Source: Sipunculus nudus
Taxonomy: Eukaryota; Annelida; Sipuncula; Golfingiida; Sipunculidae
Assembly: GCA_026874595.1 (NCBI GenBank)
Contig: CM049307.1
Location: 93,594,330-93,658,329, forward strand
Direction: 5' to 3'
DNA length: 64,000 bases
The notes below the pieces were generated by a model. That model had not been told where the DNA came from, searched no databases, and saw only the letters and a program-made list of their open reading frames with translations. The translations under genes and the position numbers were made by a program. Positions 1 to 11,138 of this stretch are shown one piece after another. Within the stretch, counting starts at the first letter, position 1. Each line of letters starts with the position of its first letter.

Positions 1-839
1 AGAATATGACCTATTAGAACCATTCTTGGTAGCACTTCCTTCTTGCAATCGTATAAAAAAGAGGGTTTAGACGTCAGAAAATAAATAAACATAGTTTGAA
101 ATTAATATACTGACAAACATTCATCAATATTAATTATTACCTTTACATACGCCAATGTAACAAGCAACCATTCCCAATTCAACTCCGATATAGATAAATA
201 CAAAAGTTATTTATTTTCCGAAAAAAAATATTATGTTAGGCCTGTAAAGTGTAGTTTGAAACACATGAAACAAGTCGTGAACTGATGTTTTCGGACTTTT
301 TAGTTGTAGAAGCGGCTGGAGCTTACGTCCTTCCGGGACCTTATAGAAAAGGTTTGGTCATGTTGTAAATAGCCTGGCAAGAATTAATTCTACACAGGCA
401 TAAATTCTCTTTTATTTTAATATAATACTATATGGACCCGTGGATGCTTCCGGTATCAATTTCTTTTTATCAATGTGCTTCACATGATATAAAGATTACT
501 TGTGCTGGAATTCTCATGGAAACTCCTTCCCCAATTAATGACAGTACGCAAAGACAGGCAAACTATGCAATTCAACAAATCAAAGAGAGAAATGTTTTGA
601 AAAAAAAGTGGGGCATATCGGATCTACGAATTATTTAATTATTATGATAAAGGATATGAGTACAACATCATCTTTACTGGAGTGAAGGCAATAAAATATA
701 CCGAACGATTGCATAAAGCAGGCGTCTACCGAAACAGTAATTGGAATTTAATAATAAGACTATAGCAAAATAAAGTTTAAAAAAGATACTTTGTATAAAT
801 TTAAGCTCAGAGCACATCACGGAAAATGTTTAAGTTTTT

Positions 840-1800
840 TTATTACCTCTTTTTTTTGTAAACTACAATTATACCATCTGTATTAAGTTCCAAGAAATGA
901 CCAGTGCAACGCAACAAAGTTTGTACCTATATCATGTAATCCACGTCTGCCTTATTGTAAAGACCACCCAGTGCAGTGTCGTCTGCGTAATCGAACAGTT
1001 TCAATCTTTAGAAATGGCTCTGCATTCATTAGTGTGCTAGGTGAATAAAATGGTGAAAACACATCCCTGAGAAGCTCCTGTATTAGGCTGAATTTATCTT
1101 GAAATGACATTATTAAAAATGACAAACTGTCTTCTCTTTGTTTAAAAAATGTATCCAGACTATAATAAATTGATTAACATTCATACTCATTAGTTTCCTC
1201 AAAAGCACATGCGGTTGTATATTATTGAAAGCACTTGAACCGTCTATAAATAAGATGTATGCAAACTTGCGATTTCCCTTGCCATTTGATGTATCAAGAC
1301 ATTAAGGAAGGTCATGAGTGATGAGAATCGTCGGGTCTTCAACACAGAATTCTGTTTTTTTTAACTTATTTTCGAAAAATTCCTAAGAATAGCAGGGTGA
1401 AACCTGTGTGTCTCTGGTCTGAAATCATTTCATATATTGAGGATGGTGTTTTTTAAACAGTAAAATGATTTTAGAGGTTTTCAAAATGGTCATTACATAT
1501 CCTGTGAATAGTGAAGTCTGATATAATCGAGTATAAATTTGGGATTCAGAGCCAATTTCTTTCTACATATTTTGAAGATCTTTCCACCTAAGTGGTCCGG
1601 CCCAGTAGTTTTGCAAAAATTTACACTGTTAAAAACGTCTTGTGTGTTAATTTGCATACATGTATCCTATATTATATCAAGATCGTATAACAGTAGTGCA
1701 CACGTCTGGAAACTTGTGTTTAATAAATCGCCCATAAAACCCGTTCAGTCCAATGCGGTATTCCTACAGGTACTCTGATTCAGGTGAAATGGTTCTCTTA
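840..1800 (-). pseudogene. LINE reverse transcriptase, decayed (unit 1)
   Basis: Read on the minus strand this shows successive blocks of a non-LTR retrotransposon reverse transcriptase, broken by stops and frameshifts. In order: GPDHLGGKIFKI (about 1605-1565), a LKTSKIILLFKK block (about 1480-1440), FIDGSSAFNNIQPH (about 1255-1210), GASQGCVFTILFT followed by a stop (about 1080-1035), the catalytic box FDYADDTAL (YADD at 978-989) and LELNTDGIIVVYKKK (about 890-845). The order and spacing fit the Rex1/CR1-like group of LINEs; the clade name is an inference. It sits within the presumed intron downstream of PTS exon a. It is not functional. Confidence 0.82.
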
Positions 1801-1918
1801 AGATAGACAGTCAAGGTTTTAAACTTTTCTGATTTTGTATCATCAAGTTCTGTACTTTACGCTTATAGTTCTGTTCACCCCTACAGATACATTCCCTTAT
1901 CTCCCGTATTTTGCTTAC

Positions 1919-1978
1919 CAGTTGGTGCTAAAGTTCTGGTTGGAGCCATGGTTTGGGCCGATGTGGTCGTTTGGGCCA
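1919..1978 (-). CDS. PTS-rich mini-exon a, unit 1 (mucin-like gene)
   Basis: A 60-nt exon candidate on the minus strand. It is preceded by TATTCTTCAG and followed by a GTAAGC donor. It starts with two bases completing a codon and ends with one base of the next, so it is phase 1-1 and can be repeated or skipped without a frame shift. The complete codons give AQTTTSAQTMAPTRTLAPT, a Thr/Pro/Ala-rich stretch of the kind that carries O-glycans in secreted mucin-like proteins (inference). It is the most diverged of the three exon types. The LINE remnant begins about 100 bases into the intron that follows. Confidence 0.62.
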
Positions 1979-2689
1979 CTGAAGAATAATATATATTTGT
2001 TAATAATCCTGTTTTATTGGATGCAATGCAAACCAATCAAGAATTAAACTAATTTTTCAAATTGCCTTTGCTTTCTCCTTCCACAGAATAGAATATTCAA
2101 TCTTTACTTGCTGCGGTTCCTATTTTAGTGCTCGCTGGCGTATCCATACATTAATAATTTACTAGCAACTTGCGTGAAAAAACACGGTAGGAGAGGTGTT
2201 TCAAAGCAAAATTTTCTGTACATTTCATTTAAACTCCATTTTTGGGATAGAAGATTACTGACATAAGGTAGGCCAGCGGGCATGAAATGCATGATAATCT
2301 AACTTTTAGCATCCATAAGGATGCTCGCGAGGATCATATAAAGCTTTCTAAAATTAATGTCACCAAACACATCTTCAAATGGGAAAAGTGGTACCCCTGT
2401 GGACAAATGTTAAAATTATTAAAAATTTCACTATTAAATTAAATATTTTTTATGGTGTCCACAACACTTGTGAAGAACTGGCATGGCCGTTTTTTTTATA
2501 AATATTTGCATGGTTGTTCGACTTCTGTATTAACTATGCTACAAACACAATGGATTGCCAATGACCTCCATGATCTTATTATTTTTTGTTATTCTTGTAT
2601 ACCACATATTAAGTACGTTCAAAGGCACTTTATATAAACGAAATCATAGAAAGAATATACCTAGAACGGATACCAAAAAAGACGGGGGA

Positions 2690-3175
2690 AATACTAGAAT
2701 TAAGACACATTGTTGTGTGCTAAAAATAAAGGTTTCTTAAAAGTGTCAACAGAACTAGAGTCTCTGACATTGGATGGTAGGTTTGTTCCACAGACTAGAT
2801 CGCTCCAACAAAAACAGCTATTGCCATTAATAGCAGTTCTAACACGAGGGGAGACCAGAGTGAGAGAGTTTTGTCACCTGAGCTTTCTGGTTGGAGAATA
2901 CATCCTGCATTTTACGAACATATCCTGGGGCCTGGCCATTGGGCCTTATAAGTACATAACAGTATCTTAAAGTCAAGTCTGCTGAGAATAGGAAACCAAT
3001 ACAAGTCCTTCAGAACTAGAGTAATGTGACTATGACGTGATTCTCTACTGATAATTCTGGCTGTTGTATTCTGAACGCCTTGCATTTTATTAATCAATGT
3101 GTTTGGCACTCCGTGCAAAAACAAATTACAATTATCCAACTTGGATGTTACAAGTGAAAGAAATAAACGTTTTGA
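2690..3175 (-). pseudogene. Second LINE C-terminal fragment (unit 1)
   Basis: The minus strand encodes SLVTSKLDNCNLFLHGVPNT, then GVQNTTARIISRESRHSHIT, VLKDLYWFPI and DFKILLCTYKA, the typical thumb region of L2/CR1-type LINE reverse transcriptases. After a stop, another frame gives NLPSNVRDSSSVDTFKK, the usual end of these proteins. The frame changes show it is a dead fragment. It lies between PTS exons a and b, within a presumed intron. Confidence 0.8.
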
Positions 3176-3950
3176 TTAGAGCATTATATATTTAATTTTG
3201 CATGTGATATTTCTAATTTTATTTTCTCCGTTAAATAGTGTTGCTGATTGGATTTTCGTTTCATTCCATTTCATTTTTCTTTAGTTCTAGGACCATTGTG
3301 TAGTTTTATATAAACTATAGGGACTATTCCAGACACTAAATGTATGTGGAATAAACGATTCCGAGAAAAGACATGTCATACATCTGAAATAATCTAAATC
3401 ATGACTGTTTCCTAGAGGAGACTGCACACGTTTTGTGAATAAGTCTGGGGACATACTGTGCCGAAAACTGTGCAGCAAGTCTATTGATCATTTTATATAA
3501 CATTGTCAATATGGGTTGTTCTCTACAGACCTACTTTTACTCCCATCCAAATTCATTATAAATTTCCCGATCACTGGATTTTTATGTTACCCGGTAACAA
3601 CCCTGGTTGCATAAGACTGAATCATGTCCAATGTATTTGAATATGTCTCTTTGACATACGTTCATATGACACTTCCATCATCTAATATAGCCGATCAAAG
3701 GATTTATTTATTACCTTTAACATTAGCCTATCAAGTGGGTACTTTAATTTCTTGAATATATCAATTATATTTTATGCTTTTTTGCATACGTCTGAAAAGT
3801 GACAGGACAATTGGGAAAAATAGCTTTAGGTTTTGCCGGAATAAACACAACAAGCCACTGATCTTCCTCCGGGGTAGATTCTATCATCGACCATTGACCT
3901 GAACTAGAGAGTGCTTCACTTATGCTTAATACGACATGTATTTTGCTTAC

Positions 3951-4010
3951 CAGTTGGTGCTGGAGATGTGGTTGGAGTCATGGTGGGGGCCGGTGTGGTC
4001 GTTGGGGCCA
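3951..4010 (-). CDS. PTS-rich mini-exon b, unit 1 (mucin-like gene)
   Basis: A 60-nt phase 1-1 exon candidate, the most regular of the three. Complete codons give APTTTPAPTMTPTTSPAPT, almost entirely Thr, Pro, Ala and Ser. The acceptor side is ATATTCTTCAG and the donor is GTAAGC. The intron flanks on both sides (about 100 bases before and 250 after in plus-strand order) resemble those of exons a and c, so exon plus flanks were duplicated together long before the large tandem array formed. Product: part of a secreted or surface mucin-like protein (inference). Confidence 0.68.
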
Positions 4011-4534
4011 CTGAAGAATATTATACATGAAATCATGTTTTATTGAATACAATGTCAACCAATAATTAATAGAACTGATATTTTAAATGGCCTTTGATTT
4101 GTCCTTCCATAGAATAAGATGTTCAGTCCTTTCGAGCTGCGGTCCCCCGTTAAGTGCTCGTTGGCGTTGCAAGTCATTAATAATTTACTAGCAACTCGCA
4201 TGTGAAAAACCACAGCAGGACCAGTGTCTAAGCAATTTTGTTCACAAAATTTCATTAAAACTTCTAATTCCTTTATAGGAAATACATATATCCGGCAATC
4301 CAGCGAGCACAAATTGCCGAAATACTGTAAGGTTTTGCCGGATTAAATACTACCAGCCACTGAGTTGAACAATTTGATGAAAATTGTTATTAGAGAAACA
4401 TATCTCTACTGCTTTGAGGCAACTGCGAAATATATGCTGAATATTTCTGCATCCGAGGAAGACCCTAACATCTCCCATCGACATAAATCAGAGAATGTAA
4501 CACTAAAGCTTAATACGACAGGTAATTTGCTTAC

Positions 4535-4594
4535 CAGTTGGTGCTGGAGTTGTTGCTGGAGCCATGGCAGGGGGTGGTGTGGTCGTTGGATCCA
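4535..4594 (-). CDS. PTS-rich mini-exon c, unit 1 (mucin-like gene)
   Basis: A 60-nt phase 1-1 exon candidate with acceptor TATTCTTCAG and donor GTAAGC. Complete codons give DPTTTPPPAMAPATTPAPT. It lies about 520 bases from exon b within a related module. In transcript order (minus strand) exon c comes first, then b, then a. Confidence 0.66.
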
Positions 4595-5339
4595 CTGAAG
4601 AATAATATACAAGAAATCATGTTTTATTGAATACAATGCCAACCAATAATTTATAGAACTGATATTTCAAACCACAGAATAAAATATTCAGTCCCTCTTT
4701 TAGTGCTCGCTTGCGTTGCAAGTCATTAATAATTCTTAGCAACTCCCATGAAAAACCCCTACAGGATCAGGGTCAAAGCATTTTTTTTACAAAATTTAAT
4801 TTAAACTTTTGTAGGGGATTACAGAGATCAGGCCATCCAGGGAGCACAAAATGCATGATAATCACACCTTTAGTATCCAAAAGAATCCTCGGGACGATCA
4901 TATAACGCTTTCTAAAAAATGTTGCTATCAAACATAATCTCAAAGGAGAAAAGGTGTACTCCGTGGGGCAACTGTTGGCATTATTGTCATTTCAGCTTAA
5001 TAAAATATAGTCGTTTAAAAGGAAAACGTACAACGAAGATACTTGTGCCAAATTTGGAATTGCATCCACGTTAATAATTGGGGAAAAGAACACCATATGT
5101 ATCTATTAATAACATAGTTATTTCAACATTAAAATATAAATACAGCAACATTTCCTATTTCACGTGCTTCGATATCCGAAAAAACAGGCCGTAAATGACC
5201 ATAACCCTAGTATTGTAACGAACCAGATTACTTTTGGATTGAAACAATTTAAGACCTCACATGGAAACGTTTCTCAACAAATGATAAGACCCTATCGTCT
5301 CCTATTTGCCGAATCAGAGAATGTGCTAAAAACCTGTAA

Positions 5340-5410
5340 CCTGCTTACATGTTTTGGAGAAGTTGAGATCGGAGCAACGGTGGGGACATGGTTTTTACCA
5401 ATATTTGTCT
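5340..5410 (-). pseudogene. Decayed fourth PTS exon module
   Basis: The plus-strand sequence around 5315-5400 still resembles the flank and body of exon c: a CAGAGAATGT stretch, then GCTTAC where the donor should be, then a run aligned to the exon. On the minus strand the GTAAGC donor is kept, but the matching acceptor is gone and the reading is no longer Thr/Pro-rich. It lies in the 1.6 kb segment absent from units 2 and 3. Confidence 0.5.
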
Positions 5411-5794
5411 TATGCGATTGTTCTATAACACTGTTATACATAACAACAACCAGCATGCATATTGACCGATTGAACGTAAAAGAGAGGATAAGATAAGATA
5501 TATTTATAAAACCCATATGAAATACAGTATTTGTTTTGCTTAGGACATACACAAAACTAAATCACATAATCGTGACTAGATTTTAAGTACTTGCACTCAC
5601 AGCTCTAAAATGTCTATTGTATCATGTAATAGGAAAAGGTACATCCGATTGCATACGTTAACTAGTTTTACATGCTACTGAGCAAAGTCTCTTCTCAGAT
5701 AGCAGCATTTCATAATAAACATGCAACGAATGAGAGGTATCATTCTGTATTACCTAGCTTTTTTAAAAAACGCTTTACTCGCTACTATATTAAA

Positions 5795-6060
5795 TCAATC
5801 CACAGCAGACCCAATAGTCTGAGCTATCCGTTTTACGCTTTCTAGATGAGACTTGTCAACAGAGGATGCCCTTTTGTACCAAACAATGATACCAAATATT
5901 GCAACACTTTCAATGACAGAAGAATAAAACAATCTTAAAGTATTGTTATCTACACCAATATATTTCAGTCTCCTTAAGAAAAAGAGCCGTTTATCTGCCT
6001 TCATAATTTGTTCATCAATATTATCAGACCATTTGAGATCATCCTGAATAATTGTACCAT
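5795..6060 (-). pseudogene. LINE reverse transcriptase C-terminal piece (unit 1 only)
   Basis: The minus strand reads GTIIQDDLKWSDNIDEQIMK, then LFFLRRLKYIG, LFYSSVIESV and IIVWYKRASS, the conserved C-terminal part of Rex1/CR1-like reverse transcriptases. It would continue the reverse transcriptase that begins in unit 2 (7385-8344), but about 1.25 kb of other sequence lies between. It is inside the 1.6 kb segment that units 2 and 3 have lost. Confidence 0.8.
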
Positions 6061-6398
6061 AGGCATTTATAATGATTTACAATCTTAAATTGAACATCGT
6101 CAATGCACGCTTTGTTGACTTCATTACATTCTAACCTGAAATTCACAAATAGAGCTCTCACATGAGTTCCAGACTCTTTACACTGGCTTAACAGGGTATA
6201 TCCTGATTAAGGTCGTGCAAGATAGATGGTATCTCTGTATTATTCTTTGTGTTGCACCGTCACCGTCAAGGAAATCAACTAACCTCTTACTGAAGCTGTG
6301 ATGGTTTCAAGGCCACCCTTTACTATTGTATTAGTAATTTGACTCCAGATTCTTTTCAATCTTATTTCTCAGACACTTTTACATTTCTGTATCAAGGA

Positions 6399-6545
6399 GT
6401 CCTAGGCTCTTTCAACCTGTTTCATTTCTTCCTTATTTGGAGACAATCGTAATCTGTGTTTTTCTCTAATTTTCAATTTCAATTCTGAAGTATCTACAGT
6501 TTGGAATTTGGATGAGTTGTAATCTCTTTTAATTGATTAATAATC
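6399..6545. other. Unassigned end of array unit
   Basis: A+T-rich sequence shared by all full units and joined directly to exon-c module sequence in units 2 and 3. No coding, RNA or repeat signature was recognised. The first 840 bases of each unit are likewise unassigned; short open frames there are not conserved in all units. Confidence 0.4.
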
Positions 6546-7384
6546 AGAATATGACCTATTAGAACCATTCTTGGTAGCACTTCCTTCTTGCAATCGTATA
6601 AAAAAGAGGGTTTAGACGTCAGAAAATAAATAAACATAGTTTGAAATTAATATACTGACAAACATTCATCAATATTAATTATTACCTTTACATACGCCAA
6701 TGTAACAAGCAACCATTCCCAATTCAACTCCGATATAGATAAATACAAAAGTTATTTATTTTCCGAAAAAAAATATTATGTTAGGCCTGTAAAGTGTAGT
6801 TTGAAACACATGAAACAAGTCGTGAACTGATGTTTTCGGACTTTTTAGTTGTAGAAGCGGCTGGAGCTTACGTCCTTCCGGGACCTTATAGAAAAGGTTT
6901 GGTCATGTTGTAAATAGCCTGGCAAGAATTAATTCTACACAGGCATAAATTCTCTTTTATTTTAATATAATACTATATGGACCCGTGGATGCTTCCGGTA
7001 TCAATTTCTTTTTATCAATGTGCTTCACATGATATAAAGATTACTTGTGCTGGAATTCTCATGGAAACTCCTTCCCCAATAATGACAGTACGCAAAGACA
7101 GGCAAACTATGCAATTCAACAAATCAAAGAGAGAAATGTTTTGAAAAAAAAGTGGGGCATATCGGATCTACGAATTATTTAATTATTATGATAAAGGATA
7201 TGAGTACAACATCATCTTTACTGGAGTGAAGGCAATAAAATATACCGAACGATTGCATAAAGCAGGCGTCTACCGAAACAGTAATTGGAATTTAATAATA
7301 AGACTATAGCAAAATAAAGTTTAAAAAAGATACTTTGTATAAATTTAAGCTCAGAGCACATCACGGAAAATGTTTAAGTTTTTT

Positions 7385-8344
7385 TATTACCTCTTTTTTT
7401 TGTAAACTACAATTATACCATCTGTATTAAGTTCCAAGAAATGACCAGTGCAACGCAACAAAGTTTGTACCTATATCATGTAATCCACGTCTGCCTTATT
7501 GTAAAGACCACCCAGTGCAGTGTCGTCTGCGTAATCGAACAGTTTCAATCTTTAGAAATGGCTCTGCATTCATTAGTGTGCTAGGTGAATAAAATGGTGA
7601 AAACACATCCCTGAGAAGCTCCTGTATTAGGCTGAATTTATCTTGAAATGACATTATTAAAAATGACAAACTGTCTTCTCTTTGTTTAAAAAATGTATCC
7701 AGACTATAATAAATTGATTAACATTCATACTCATTAGTTTCCTCAAAAGCACATGCGGTTGTATATTATTGAAAGCACTTGAACCGTCTATAAATAAGAT
7801 GTATGCAAACTTGCGATTTCCCTTGCCATTTGATGTATCAAGACATTAAGGAAGGTCATGAGTGATGAGAATCGTCGGGTCTTCAACACAGAATTCTGTT
7901 TTTTTTAACTTATTTTCGAAAAATTCCTAAGAATAGCAGGGTGAAACCTGTGTGTCTCTGGTCTGAAATCATTTCATATATTGAGGATGGTGTTTTTTAA
8001 ACAGTAAAATGATTTTAGAGGTTTTCAAAATGGTCATTACATATCCTGTGAATAGTGAAGTCTGATATAATCGAGTATAAATTTGGGATTCAGAGCCAAT
8101 TTCTTTCTACATATTTTGAAGATCTTTCCACCTAAGTGGTCCGGCCCAGTAGTTTTGCAAAAATTTACACTGTTAAAAACGTCTTGTGTGTTAATTTGCA
8201 TACATGTATCCTATATTATATCAAGATCGTATAACAGTAGTGCACACGTCTGGAAACTTGTGTTTAATAAATCGCCCATAAAACCCGTTCAGTCCAATGC
8301 GGTATTCCTACAGGTACTCTGATTCAGGTGAAATGGTTCTCTTA
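7385..8344 (-). pseudogene. LINE reverse transcriptase, decayed (unit 2)
   Basis: Same decayed reverse transcriptase as in unit 1, with the YADD box near 7523-7534. It was copied as part of the large tandem unit rather than inserted independently, since breaks and flanks are shared. Confidence 0.82.
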
Positions 8345-8462
8345 AGATAGACAGTCAAGGTTTTAAACTTTTCTGATTTTGTATCATCAAGTTCTGTACT
8401 TTACGCTTATAGTTCTGTTCACCCCTACAGATACATTCCCTTATCTCCCGTATTTTGCTTAC

Positions 8463-8522
8463 CAGTTGGTGCTAAAGTTCTGGTTGGAGCCATGGTTTGG
8501 GCCGATGTGGTCGTTTGGGCCA
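8463..8522 (-). CDS. PTS-rich mini-exon a, unit 2
   Basis: Copy of exon a with identical splice borders, phase and encoded peptide, produced by the large tandem duplication. Confidence 0.6.
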
Positions 8523-9233
8523 CTGAAGAATAATATATATTTGTTAATAATCCTGTTTTATTGGATGCAATGCAAACCAATCAAGAATTAAACTAATTTT
8601 TCAAATTGCCTTTGCTTTCTCCTTCCACAGAATAGAATATTCAATCTTTACTTGCTGCGGTTCCTATTTTAGTGCTCGCTGGCGTATCCATACATTAATA
8701 ATTTACCAGCAACTTGCGTGAAAAAACACGGTAGGAGAGGTGTTTCAAAGCAAAATTTTCTGTACATTTCATTTAAACTCCATTTTTGGGATAGAAGATT
8801 ACTGACATAAGGTAGGCCAGCGGGCATGAAATGCATGATAATCTAACTTTTAGCATCCATAAGGATGCTCGCGAGGATCATATAAAGCTTTCTAAAATTA
8901 ATGTCACCAAACACATCTTCAAATGGGAAAAGTGGTACCCCTGTGGACAAATGTTAAAATTATTAAAAATTTCACTATTAAATTAAATATTTTTTATGGT
9001 GTCCACAACACTTGTGAAGAACTGGCATGGCCGTTTTTTTTATAAATATTTGCATGGTTGTTCGACTTCTGTATTAACTATGCTACAAACACAATGGATT
9101 GCCAATGACCTCCATGATCTTATTATTTTTTGTTATTCTTGTATACCACATATTAAGTACGTTCAAAGGCACTTTATATAAACGAAATCATAGAAAGAAT
9201 ATACCTAGAACGGATACCAAAAAAGACGGGGGA

Positions 9234-9719
9234 AATACTAGAATTAAGACACATTGTTGTGTGCTAAAAATAAAGGTTTCTTAAAAGTGTCAACTGAACT
9301 AGAGTCTCTGACATTGGATGGTAGGTTTGTTCCACAGACTAGATCGCTCCAACAAAAACAGCTATTGCCATTAATAGCAGTTCTAACACGAGGGGAGACC
9401 AGAGTGAGAGAGTTTTGTCACCTGAGCTTTCTGGTTGGAGAATACATCCTGCATTTTACGAACATATCCTGGGGCCTGGCCATTGGGCCTTATAAGTACA
9501 TAACAGTATCTTAAAGTCAAGTCTGCTGAGAATAGGAAACCAATACAAGTCCTTCAGAACTAGAGTAATGTGACTATGACGTGATTCTCTACTGATAATT
9601 CTGGCTGTTGTATTCTGAACGCCTTGCATTTTATTAATCAATGTGTTTGGCACTCCGTGCAAAAACAAATTACAATTATCCAACTTGGATGTTACAAGTG
9701 AAAGAAATAAACGTTTTGA
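9234..9719 (-). pseudogene. Second LINE C-terminal fragment (unit 2)
   Basis: Copy of the L2/CR1-like fragment of unit 1, carried by the tandem duplication. It has the same breaks. Confidence 0.8.
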
Positions 9720-10494
9720 TTAGAGCATTATATATTTAATTTTGCATGTGATATTTCTAATTTTATTTTCTCCGTTAAATAGTGTTGCTGATTGGATTTT
9801 CGTTTCATTCCATTTCATTTTTCTTTAGTTCTAGGACCATTGTGTAGTTTTATATAAACTATAGGGACTATTCCAGACACTAAATGTATGTGGAATAAAC
9901 GATTCCGAGAAAAGACATGTCATACATCTGAAATAATCTAAATCATGACTGTTTCCTAGAGGAGACTGCACACGTTTTGTGAATAAGTCTGGGGACATAC
10001 TGTGCCGAAAACTGTGCAGCAAGTCTATTGATCATTTTATATAACATTGTCAATATGGGTTGTTCTCTACAGACCTACTTTTACTCCCATCCAAATTCAT
10101 TATAAATTTCCCGATCACTGGATTTTTATGTTACCCGGTAACAACCCTGGTTGCATAAGACTGAATCATGTCCAATGTATTTGAATATGTCTCTTTGACA
10201 TACGTTCATATGACACTTCCATCATCTAATATAGCCGATCAAAGGATTTATTTATTACCTTTAACATTAGCCTATCAAGTGGGTACTTTAATTTCTTGAA
10301 TATATCAATTATATTTTATGCTTTTTTGCATACGTCTGAAAAGTGACAGGACAATTGGGAAAAATAGCTTTAGGTTTTGCCGGAATAAACACAACAAGCC
10401 ACTGATCTTCCTCCGGGGTAGATTCTATCATCGACCATTGACCTGAACTAGAGAGTACTTCACTTATGCTTAATACGACATGTATTTTGCTTAC

Positions 10495-10554
10495 CAGTTG
10501 GTGCTGGAGATGTGGTTGGAGTCATGGTGGGGGCCGGTGTGGTCGTTGGGGCCA
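10495..10554 (-). CDS. PTS-rich mini-exon b, unit 2
   Basis: Copy of exon b; 60 nt, phase 1-1, with the same GTAAGC donor and TTCTTCAG acceptor. The encoded peptide is unchanged. Confidence 0.66.
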
Positions 10555-11078
10555 CTGAAGAATATTATACATGAAATCATGTTTTATTGAATACAATGTC
10601 AACCAATAATTAATAGAACTGATATTTTAAATGGCCTTTGATTTGTCCTTCCATAGAATAAGATGTTCAGTCCTTTCGAGCTGCGGTCCCCCGTTAAGTG
10701 CTCGTTGGCGTTGCAAGTCATTAATAATTTACTAGCAACTCGCATGTGAAAAACCACAGCAGGACCAGTGTCTAAGCAATTTTGTTCACAAAATTTCATT
10801 AAAACTTCTAATTCCTTTATAGGAAATACATATATCCGGCAATCCAGCGAGCACAAATTGCCGAAATACTGTAAGATTTTGCCGGATTAAATACTACCAG
10901 CCACTGAGTTGAACAATTTGATGAAAATTGTTATAAGAGAAACATATCTCTACTGCTTTGAGGCAACTGCGAAATATATGCTGAATATTTCTGCATCCGA
11001 GGAAGACCCTAACATCTCCCATCGACATAAATCAGAGAATGTAACACTAAAGCTTAATACGACAGGTAATTTGCTTAC

Positions 11079-11138
11079 CAGTTGGTGCTGGAGTTGTTGC
11101 TGGAGCCATGGCAGGGGGTGGTGTGGTCGTTGGATCCA
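11079..11138 (-). CDS. PTS-rich mini-exon c, unit 2
   Basis: Copy of exon c with intact splice borders and phase. The deletion junction of this unit lies about 205 bases upstream on the minus strand, outside the exon. Confidence 0.64.

Larger units (their letters stand above)
1..6545. repeat. Tandem array unit 1 (long form)
   Basis: This is the first of three complete copies of a large direct repeat; the sequence at position 1 recurs at 6546, 11491 and 16438. By eye the copies differ only by scattered single-base changes and one-base indels, so the duplications are recent, or partly an assembly product. This unit is the long form: positions 4800-6398 have no counterpart in units 2 and 3. It carries a decayed LINE reverse transcriptase (about 840-1800), a second LINE fragment (2690-3175), three PTS mini-exons and, only here, a decayed fourth exon module and a LINE C-terminal piece. 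The left limit is set by the window edge, so the unit phase is arbitrary. Confidence 0.95.

Noticed and set aside
432-638. 68-codon plus-strand frame present in units 1, 3 and 4
   Set aside because: Broken by a one-base loss in unit 2, with no recognisable domain and no splice context; conservation simply reflects recent duplication.
3287-3478. 63-codon minus-strand frame near the second LINE fragment
   Set aside because: Possible LINE piece, but its motif order does not fit the adjacent fragment; left unassigned.
5164-5496. 110-codon plus-strand frame in unit 1
   Set aside because: It runs antisense across the decayed fourth PTS module; no domain seen.
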